Shown in pieces: positions 6,168 through 11,211 of a stretch of DNA of 13,653 nucleotides. Each line of letters opens with the position of its first letter. Within the stretch, counting starts at the first letter, position 1. A program made the position numbers and the translations under genes. The stretch is from Fimihabitans intestinipullorum (GTDB taxonomy: Bacteria; Bacillota_I; Bacilli_A; RF39; UBA660), in contig DVML01000016.1 in assembly GCA_018714965.1 (NCBI GenBank), positions 1 through 13,653 on the forward strand. Direction: 5' to 3'. The notes under the pieces were generated by a model. That model did not search any database, was not told where the DNA came from, and saw only the letters and a list, made by a program, of their open reading frames with translations.

Positions 6168-7555
6168 CACATATTTGCTCCTGACATTTCTTTTTCCTTC
6201 AAATATTTTTCCACTTCTTTTCTATCATTAAATGGAATTCTCTGATCTTTATATATAATTACTTCTTCATGTCCTTTTCCCAGAATCAATAAAATATCAT
6301 TTTCTTGTAATAACTCAATACCACGAGCGATTGCCTTTCCTCGATCTAAGATCACTTCGTAATTTGATTGTTGTAATCCTTTGATCATGTCGTCGACAAT
6401 TTGATTTGGGTCTTCGTTGTGAGGATCATCAATCGTAATAATCGCGTAGTCAACTAATCTCGTCACTAAATCTGTCATAAGTGGTCTTTTTAAGCGATCT
6501 CGGTCTCCGGTACATCCAAAAACAACAAATATTTTTCCCTTTGTAAGTGGTTTTACAGTTGTAATAATCTTTTCAATTGCATCTGGTGTATGTGCATAAT
6601 CGATAATGATATTATTCGTTTTATATGGCACAGTCTCCATACGTCCAGCAGGTGCTTTTAAAGTTGGTATCACACGCAATAATGTCGTAATATCAATTCC
6701 TAACTCTGTTAAAATTACAATCGTAATTAACAAATTGTAGATATTGTAGTCTCCGAGTAAAGGTGACACAACATCATATTCTTCTCCTAAATGACGATAT
6801 GTAAACGTCGTGTGAATATGACTCATATGGTGTTCCATTACCTGATAGTCCCCCTCTTGAAATCCGTATGTAATATTATGATTTTCCGGAAGCAGATATA
6901 AATCTTTATATTTATCATCCGCATTTACAATCGCAATCCCCTTCGGTTTTAACATGTGAAATAGCTTTTGTTTTGCGAGCGCATACTGTTCCATCGTCTT
7001 ATGAAAATCCAAGTGATCTTGAGTCAAATTTGTAAATACTGCATAATCGAACTCTAATCCTTCCACTCTGCGTCTACAAAGACCATGACTACTTACTTCC
7101 AACACAACGTATTCTACTCCTCGCTCTACACATGTAAGAAAAATATTATATAGTTCTAAAATATTTGGAGTCGTATTTGGTAAATTTCTAATCTTTTCAT
7201 CGATATAAAATCCAACGGTTCCAACATAGGCAGCTTTCTTTCCAACTTTGTTTAAAGCGTTGTGAAGGAGAAATGCACTCGTCGTTTTTCCATTCGTACC
7301 CGTAATTCCGATTAGTTTTAATTTTTCTATTTCTCCTCCGTAATTTTCTTTCAAATAGTCGATCAAATAGGTTAAAGTATCTTCGACGACAATCGTTTCT
7401 ACATCATAGGATCCCTCTTCGCATATAATCTTTGTCGCACCATTTTCGATTGCTTTGTTGATATATTGGTGTCCATCCGTATCAACCCCACGTAATGCTA
7501 AAAAAGTGTCTCCTGGTTTTACCTTCCTCGAATCAATTTTTAATGCTACTTCCAT
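6167..7555 (-). CDS. murE: Second MurE-family ligase with a DDPH recognition motif (462 aa)
   Basis: A full Mur ligase, clearly paralogous to the MurE at 4463-5815. Motifs: P-loop TGTNGKTT (85-92), NTTP (127-130), EVSSHGL (153-159), TNLTQDHLDFH, the expected carbamylated K195, DYAHTPDA (319-326), GCTGDRDR (348-355) and GKGHE (426-430). All catalytic elements are intact, so it should be active. The amino-acid recognition motif is DDPH (376-379), not DNPR. The missing Arg argues against meso-DAP, and DDPx resembles the L-lysine-type DDPN of streptococci. The start is the ATG at 7555 with AAGGTGA upstream. The in-frame GTG at 7570 lies above the predicted transcription start. It shares the short N-terminus of its neighbour. 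Substrate is unproven. Confidence 0.87.
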   Translation of the reverse strand: MEVALKIDSRKVKPGDTFLALRGVDTDGHQYINKAIENGATKIICEEGSYDVETIVVEDTLTYLIDYLKENYGGEIEKLKLIGITGTNGKTTSAFLLHNALNKVGKKAAYVGTVGFYIDEKIRNLPNTTPNILELYNIFLTCVERGVEYVVLEVSSHGLCRRRVEGLEFDYAVFTNLTQDHLDFHKTMEQYALAKQKLFHMLKPKGIAIVNADDKYKDLYLLPENHNITYGFQEGDYQVMEHHMSHIHTTFTYRHLGEEYDVVSPLLGDYNIYNLLITIVILTELGIDITTLLRVIPTLKAPAGRMETVPYKTNNIIIDYAHTPDAIEKIITTVKPLTKGKIFVVFGCTGDRDRLKRPLMTDLVTRLVDYAIITIDDPHNEDPNQIVDDMIKGLQQSNYEVILDRGKAIARGIELLQENDILLILGKGHEEVIIYKDQRIPFNDRKEVEKYLKEKEMSGANM

Positions 7556-7572
7556 ACATTCACCTTCCACTA

Positions 7573-7601
7573 ATTATATTGTACTAAAACTAGAACTTGA
7601 A
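7573..7601 (-). promoter_or_regulatory. Sigma-A promoter of the murE paralogue-GNAT unit
   Basis: On the minus strand: TTCAAG (7601-7596), a 17-nt spacer and a perfect TATAAT (7578-7573). Transcription should start near 7566, below the GTG at 7570, supporting translation from 7555. Confidence 0.58.
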
Positions 7602-7630
7602 TACAAGTTTTTCAAAATTAAGCTCGATTC

Positions 7631-7672
7631 AAATAAAAAATATAATACATCATTGTATTATATTTTTTATTT
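7631..7672. terminator. Long A/T-rich hairpin terminator
   Basis: A perfect 19-bp inverted repeat (7631-7649 with 7654-7672) around the 4-nt loop TCAT. Its outer arms are A runs and T runs. It lies just past the stop of the 173-aa gene (minus strand) and upstream of the murE promoter, so it ends the former. The stem is unusually AT-rich but perfect. Confidence 0.78.
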
Positions 7673-7692
7673 TATTTTTTGCCTTAGCTATT

Positions 7693-8214
7693 TTACCATT
7701 CAGCAATTTTTTCTTTAATTTTATTTTTTACTTTTCCTTTTTCTTTTACATTGATACACTTCTCGTTATATTTTCCCTTCTTATAAAAACAATATACAGA
7801 ACGGGCAAACGTTAATGCTGACATACCAATTGTAAGACTTTGTAACATTCCTGTAGATGGTGTTGAATCCATCGGAAGTGTGTAAGTATAGGAAAGTAAA
7901 GATCCAGCACACATAATTCCACTCATAATTCCTGAATTACGGTATAGTTTCATTTGTTTTAAATAATGATCATTTTTAGATATCATATGTAAACGAATTG
8001 CTGGATTTGAGTTCATTGATTCTTCCATCGCTGGTTCTTCTTCTATAAGCTCTTCCTCTTCTTCTGGAACAGCTTGTGCTAACTCTTCTTCTTCCTCTAA
8101 TTCTTCTACTGGAACAGCTTGTGCTAACTCTTCTTCTGACTCAGATGGGTTACCATAATACCCATTCTGTTTTAAAAGCTCCTCTAAATATGGATCAATT
8201 TTATATTCTGGCAT
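7693..8214 (-). CDS. Unknown 173-aa protein with acidic duplicated segment and hydrophobic C-terminal region
   Basis: Not a family I recognise. The N-terminus (MPEYKIDPYLEELLKQNGYYG) is followed by a Glu-rich stretch, about residues 25-65, in which EEELAQAVP occurs twice, 15 residues apart. Two hydrophobic segments follow, around SGIMSGIMCAGSLLSY and TGMLQSLTIGMSALTFA, then a very basic tail (KKGKYNEK through KGKVKNKIKEK). The acidic head and basic tail flanking possible membrane hairpins suggest a membrane-associated protein with both ends on one side; this is inference. Start ATG 8214 with GAGGGGAT upstream. It has its own strong promoter. No terminator separates it from spoVAE, so it could also be the fourth gene of that operon. 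Confidence 0.75.
   Translation of the reverse strand: MPEYKIDPYLEELLKQNGYYGNPSESEEELAQAVPVEELEEEEELAQAVPEEEEELIEEEPAMEESMNSNPAIRLHMISKNDHYLKQMKLYRNSGIMSGIMCAGSLLSYTYTLPMDSTPSTGMLQSLTIGMSALTFARSVYCFYKKGKYNEKCINVKEKGKVKNKIKEKIAEW
8064..8137 (-). repeat. Two 29-bp direct repeats, 45-bp period
   Basis: The copies at 8064-8092 and 8109-8137 are identical, starting with CTGGAACAGCTTGTG on the plus strand. The period is 45 bp, exactly 15 codons, so the reading frame is kept and the peptide EEELAQAVP is duplicated. It looks like a recent in-frame tandem duplication. Confidence 0.85.
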
Positions 8215-8239
8215 AATATCCCCTCTTTCTTGAGAAGAT

Positions 8240-8267
8240 ATTCTATCATATTTTTTAAATTTGTCAA
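8240..8267 (-). promoter_or_regulatory. Strong sigma-A promoter with palindromic -35
   Basis: On the minus strand: a perfect TTGACA (8267-8262), a 16-nt spacer and TAGAAT (8245-8240) with the extended TGA. The -35 sits at the centre of AAATTTGACAAATTT (8271-8257), a 7-bp inverted repeat with a 1-nt centre, which could be an operator. It overlaps the end of spoVAE and drives the 173-aa gene. Confidence 0.75.
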
Positions 8268-8270
8268 ATT

Positions 8271-8621
8271 TTAGTCGCGAGGCTTAAAAATCAATGCAAA
8301 TACAAAGGAGAATACAATCGCAGCAATAATTCCAGTAGATGTTAGATCAAACATTCCCATTGCAAGTCCCATAATACCAATATCACTAGCACGGGCGAGT
8401 GCTCCGTGAATGAGCAAATGTCCAAAACTCGTAATTGGAACTAAAGCTCCTCCTCCAACCCATAAAATTATTTTATCGTAAAATCCAAACATATCTAAAA
8501 ATGTTCCAATTACAACAAACAACGTTGTTACATGTCCAGGGGTTAATTTTGTGTTATCTAAAATCACTTGTCCTAGCAAACAGACAAATCCTGCAAACAA
8601 AAATGAATTGACATAGATCAT
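8271..8621 (-). CDS. spoVAE: Stage V sporulation protein AE (SpoVAEb type), 116 aa
   Basis: An integral membrane protein of the SpoVA family (PF03862), part of the channel complex that loads Ca-dipicolinate into the forespore and releases it at germination. Family features are visible: the GQVILDNTKLTPGHVTTLFVVIGTFLDMFGFYDK block, then GGGALVPITSFGHLLIHGALARA and a final membrane helix. It aligns by eye with SpoVAC (FYDK/FFDK, PITSFGH/PITGFAH), reflecting the known paralogy. The ATG at 8621 overlaps the spoVAD stop (ATGA), with GGAGG 7 nt upstream. Length is typical of the SpoVAEb form. No SpoVAA, AB or AF is present, which is the reduced AC-AD-AE set seen in clostridia. Confidence 0.93.
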   Translation of the reverse strand: MIYVNSFLFAGFVCLLGQVILDNTKLTPGHVTTLFVVIGTFLDMFGFYDKIILWVGGGALVPITSFGHLLIHGALARASDIGIMGLAMGMFDLTSTGIIAAIVFSFVFALIFKPRD

Positions 8622-9607
8622 TCAATCGCCTCCAAACTAATAGCATGTGCGATACTTGGAATAGATAATTTTTGATTTACCATTGTCGGAGACATGAGTG
8701 CACCTGTTGCAATCAATAATACATGTTGGTATTCTTTTTTTCTCATTTTCTCAAAAATATAACTATACGTAACAAGTGGAGCACACGCGGGACCACTTCC
8801 ACCCGCCATACGATCTTCACTTTCAGGATCGTACAATAAACATCCGGTATCTTCGTAATTTTTTAACGTGATATTATATTCTGTCTGCATAAAATCAATC
8901 AGAATTTGTTTTCCATAATCTCCTAAGTCTCCTGTTAAGATTAAATCGTAATATCCGATTTCTCGCTTTGTATCCTTTAGATGTTGATACAAGGTATGTG
9001 CGGCTGCAGGTGCCATAACTGCTCCCATGTGAAATGCGTCTTTGATTCCTAAGTCCTGAACTATTCCAATCGTTGCACTATCTACTTTAATATTTGCTTT
9101 ATTATAACTTAAATAAGCACTAGCACTCCCCGTTGCTGTAATCGTAGCTGTCTTTGGTTTTGGTCCTCCATATTCCACTGGATAACGAAACTGTTTTTCT
9201 GCAGCATTGTTGTGTGAAGATACACTTGTAATACAATTTTTAATCATTTTTGACTCGATCATATTCGCACCAACGATAAGTCCTTCAACACTACTCGCAC
9301 AGGCACTATATACGCCTAAAAAAGGAATACCAAGACGACTTGCCGCGTAATTAGATGCTGTTATTTGATTAAGCAAATCACCTGATATGAATAAATCGAT
9401 ATCAAAGCGTGTCTTTCCAATTTTCAAAAGCAATAAATCCACACTCTCCTCAATCAATTTAGACTCTGCTTGTTCCCAAGTTGGTTGTTTGAAGTAAAGA
9501 TCATCATAACTCTTATCAAAGTAATTATTGAGTGGGCCTTTCTGTTCATAAGGTCCAGTGATTGTACTCGTTTCATTAATATATACATTTTTATAACGAA
9601 TTGTCAT
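8618..9607 (-). CDS. spoVAD: Stage V sporulation protein AD (SpoVAD), 329 aa
   Basis: SpoVAD is the peripheral subunit of the SpoVA complex, with a thiolase-like fold that binds dipicolinic acid. The GVYSACASSVEGLIVGANMI block (about 98-117) carries C103 at the position of the thiolase nucleophile. The SHNNAAEKQFRYPVEYGGPKP stretch, the TATGSASAYL block, LTGDLGDYGKQIL, and the C-terminal AGGSGPACAPLVTYSYIFEKM are all recognisable. Length is slightly below 340, which is normal. The ribosome site AGGAGG lies 6 nt before the ATG and is formed by the last two Gly codons (GGAGGA) of spoVAC, so the two genes are tightly coupled. Middle gene of the spoVAC-AD-AE operon. Confidence 0.95.
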   Translation of the reverse strand: MTIRYKNVYINETSTITGPYEQKGPLNNYFDKSYDDLYFKQPTWEQAESKLIEESVDLLLLKIGKTRFDIDLFISGDLLNQITASNYAASRLGIPFLGVYSACASSVEGLIVGANMIESKMIKNCITSVSSHNNAAEKQFRYPVEYGGPKPKTATITATGSASAYLSYNKANIKVDSATIGIVQDLGIKDAFHMGAVMAPAAAHTLYQHLKDTKREIGYYDLILTGDLGDYGKQILIDFMQTEYNITLKNYEDTGCLLYDPESEDRMAGGSGPACAPLVTYSYIFEKMRKKEYQHVLLIATGALMSPTMVNQKLSIPSIAHAISLEAIE

Positions 9608-9609
9608 AT

Positions 9610-10050
9610 TTATCCTCCTAACACTATCAAACGAATAAATCCTACTATATAAGCACTTACCACCCCGAAGATGATCACAGAACCAGCCAATTTAAACATA
9701 TTCGCTCCGATTCCTGTAACTAAGCCTTCTTTTCGATATTCTAACGCAGCACTCATCATGGCATGCGCAAATCCTGTAATCGGAATAATTAACCCTGCAC
9801 GGGCAAAGCTAACCCATTTGTCAAAAAAACCAAGCGCTGTCAGTAGACACCCTGCAAACACGAGTGTAATGATCATAAAAACAGAGGCATTCGAGGTTGA
9901 AATATGGAAGTAATATGAATAGACATCGATTAAAAATTGTCCAATGACTCCCATCATTCCTCCTGTTAAAAAAGCGATCATTCCGTGATAAAGACGAGGT
10001 TCTCTTGGCGTATGACGTGCTACTAGATCTTTATACTTGTTCTTTTCCAT
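9610..10050 (-). CDS. spoVAC: Stage V sporulation protein AC (SpoVAC), 146 aa
   Basis: SpoVAC is a multi-pass inner forespore membrane protein proposed to be the mechanosensitive pore of the dipicolinate channel. Visible features: a hydrophilic N-terminus (MEKNKYKDLVARHTPREP), then about four membrane helices including AFLTGGMMGVIGQFLI, then GFFDKWVSFARAGLIIPITGFAHAMMSAALEYRKEGL. The start is the ATG at 10050 with a perfect AGGAGG 6 nt upstream. The longer frame reaching 10146 runs through the sigF terminator and is discarded. It is the first gene of the operon, with a sigma-G-like promoter just upstream. Confidence 0.95.
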   Translation of the reverse strand: MEKNKYKDLVARHTPREPRLYHGMIAFLTGGMMGVIGQFLIDVYSYYFHISTSNASVFMIITLVFAGCLLTALGFFDKWVSFARAGLIIPITGFAHAMMSAALEYRKEGLVTGIGANMFKLAGSVIIFGVVSAYIVGFIRLIVLGG

Positions 10051-10067
10051 AATATTCCTCCTAACTC

Positions 10068-10096
10068 TATTATGAAAATATTTCCTATTTTTATAC
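10068..10096 (-). promoter_or_regulatory. Sigma-G-like forespore promoter of the spoVA operon
   Basis: On the minus strand: GTATA (10096-10092), a 17-nt spacer and CATAATA (10074-10068). This fits the Bacillus sigma-G consensus GHATR / CATNHTA at about one nucleotide from its usual spacing. The spoVA operon of B. subtilis is known to be transcribed by sigma-G. The site lies between the sigF terminator and the spoVAC ribosome site. No good sigma-A promoter is present. Confidence 0.6.
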
Positions 10097-10104
10097 ATTC
10101 CTAC

Positions 10105-10134
10105 AAAAAACAGGACTAATTTAATAGTCCTGTT
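10105..10134 (-). terminator. Rho-independent terminator after sigF
   Basis: On the minus strand, AACAGGACTA (10134-10125) and TAGTCCTGTT (10118-10109) make a 10-bp stem with a 6-nt loop, followed by TTTTTT. The 5' arm and loop encode the last residues of SigF and the 3' arm begins with its TAG stop. It separates sigF from spoVAC, which are joined by transcription in B. subtilis. Confidence 0.87.
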
Positions 10135-10772
10135 CTCATTTTGCATTTAATTTTATCTTCTTTTCTTGACACCTGCACTTGACTCATTCCTAACATTTTA
10201 GAAACCTCAGATTGTGTCATATCCTCCATATATCTCGCTTCGATCAAACGCTTTTCTTCTGCTGTAAGTTGTTGAAGCTGTTCTTTTAAATCAATTAATT
10301 CATCGATATGTGATCCTCTTTTATCAGCGATTGTTTCATGAAGTGACATCTCTTTTCCGTCCATACAAATTGGCTCATCGATACTTTTCGTCGGTTGACG
10401 ACTCATGAGTGCTTCTCTAATTTCGTAAGGTGTAACACCAAGATAATCTACGAGCTCATCCACACTTGGCTCTCTACCGTACGTCTGTGTAAGAATGATC
10501 ATAGCTCGTTCTATCTTTAAATTTAATTTTCGAATACTACGACTCACTTTCATCGTCTTATCTTCTGTTACTAACTTATTCATCTCTCCCCATATATGAG
10601 AGTATGCGAATGTAGAAAACTTAACATTCATATTAGAATCGTAATGTTCGTATGCTTTCATAAGCCCGATGACACCTTGTTGAAACAAATCTTCTTTATA
10701 TGGATAATACTCGAAGTAGCGAAACATAGAATAAATTAAATTCTCGTACTGCTTGATAAATTCATTATTCAT
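10116..10772 (-). CDS. sigF: Sporulation sigma factor of the SigF/SigG group, probably SigF (218 aa)
   Basis: A sigma-70 group 3 factor. Region 2.2: EDLFQQGVIGLMKAYEHYD (27-45). Regions 2.3-2.4: KFSTFAYSHIWGEMNKLV into the KVSRSIRK motif (75-82), typical of SigF/SigG. Region 3: GREPSVDELVDYLG. Region 4.2: MTQSEVSKMLGMSQVQVSRKEDKI (185-208), close to the TQSEVAERLGISQVQVSRLEKKI of B. subtilis SigF. SigF rather than SigG is inferred from position, between a SpoIIAA-like gene and spoVA. The N-terminus starts just before region 2.1; the usual 30 or so residues of region 1.2 are missing. Its ATG is 1 nt after the upstream stop with no clear ribosome site, so translation is probably coupled. Confidence 0.82.
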   Translation of the reverse strand: MNNEFIKQYENLIYSMFRYFEYYPYKEDLFQQGVIGLMKAYEHYDSNMNVKFSTFAYSHIWGEMNKLVTEDKTMKVSRSIRKLNLKIERAMIILTQTYGREPSVDELVDYLGVTPYEIREALMSRQPTKSIDEPICMDGKEMSLHETIADKRGSHIDELIDLKEQLQQLTAEEKRLIEARYMEDMTQSEVSKMLGMSQVQVSRKEDKIKCKMRTGLLN

Positions 10773-10773
10773 A

Positions 10774-11121
10774 TCAATAACTCATATAAGAAAGAGCTGT
10801 CAATTCATCGCTCGTTTCATACATATAGTTTAATAAGTGACTGTTTTCTATTCTATGTTTTACTAAATCATTTTTTAGCCCACATAACATTACTTTTCCA
10901 TGACTATCTTTTGCAAGTTCATAGTGTTTTAACAACGCATTAATTCCCTTCATATCGATAACTTCAAGTCCTTCTACATTGAATACGATATTTCCAATCC
11001 CGTAATCCTTCATAATATGTGTGACTTCCTGTTCCAACACAGGAATCGTACTTTCAATCAATTCTCCTATCAATCGAATAAATAACACTCCTTTTCGATA
11101 CTCCATATCTATCTCTAACAC
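10774..11121 (-). CDS. spoIIAA: SpoIIAA-like STAS-domain protein lacking the phospho-serine (115 aa)
   Basis: SpoIIAA is normally the anti-anti-sigma factor that binds SpoIIAB to free sigma-F and is inactivated by phosphorylation on a conserved Ser in DSSG. This protein matches end to end: EIDMEYRKGVLFIRLIGELIESTIP aligns with the B. subtilis start, then IGNIVFNVEGLEVIDMKGINALLKHY. The serine site, however, reads D56-M57-K58-G59, so no phosphorylation is possible there. spoIIAB, the next gene in the canonical operon, is absent and sigF follows after 1 nt. The start is the GTG at 11121, with GAGGTG six nt upstream; the GTG at 11130 overlaps that ribosome site. It may be SpoIIAA itself, rewired, or a diverged STAS protein that took its place. 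Confidence 0.72.
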   Translation of the reverse strand: MLEIDMEYRKGVLFIRLIGELIESTIPVLEQEVTHIMKDYGIGNIVFNVEGLEVIDMKGINALLKHYELAKDSHGKVMLCGLKNDLVKHRIENSHLLNYMYETSDELTALSYMSY

Positions 11122-11211
11122 GTTTATCACCTCGCCTATCTAATGTAGCACACAAATTTTCCCATTTATACAAATTCGACAAAACTAGAATTCCTTTTCA
11201 ATTGACAAAAT

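Noticed and set aside
4463..7555. The two MurE frames as one broken or chimeric gene
   Set aside because: Each has a complete set of motifs in order, its own start and ribosome site, and a different recognition motif, so they are two intact paralogues.
7602..7692. Mobile-element end or transposon inverted repeat
   Set aside because: The 19-bp inverted repeat is directly followed by T runs next to a stop codon and has a 4-nt loop, so it is a terminator. No transposase or target duplication is seen anywhere in the window.
10051..10146. N-terminal extension of spoVAC to 10146
   Set aside because: It runs through the sigF terminator and the sigma-G-like promoter; the ATG at 10050 has a perfect AGGAGG.
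11173..11197. Possible sigma-H promoter before spoIIAA (AAAGGAATT then GAATT on the minus strand)
   Set aside because: Both half-sites look right and spoIIA is sigma-H dependent in B. subtilis, but they are about 3 nt too close for the consensus spacing. In this AT-rich DNA that is weak, so it is not listed as a feature.
10774..11211. A hidden or frameshifted spoIIAB between spoIIAA and sigF, or just upstream
   Set aside because: spoIIAA ends 1 nt before sigF, and the gap above spoIIAA (about 90 nt) holds no GHKL-type coding sequence in any frame.
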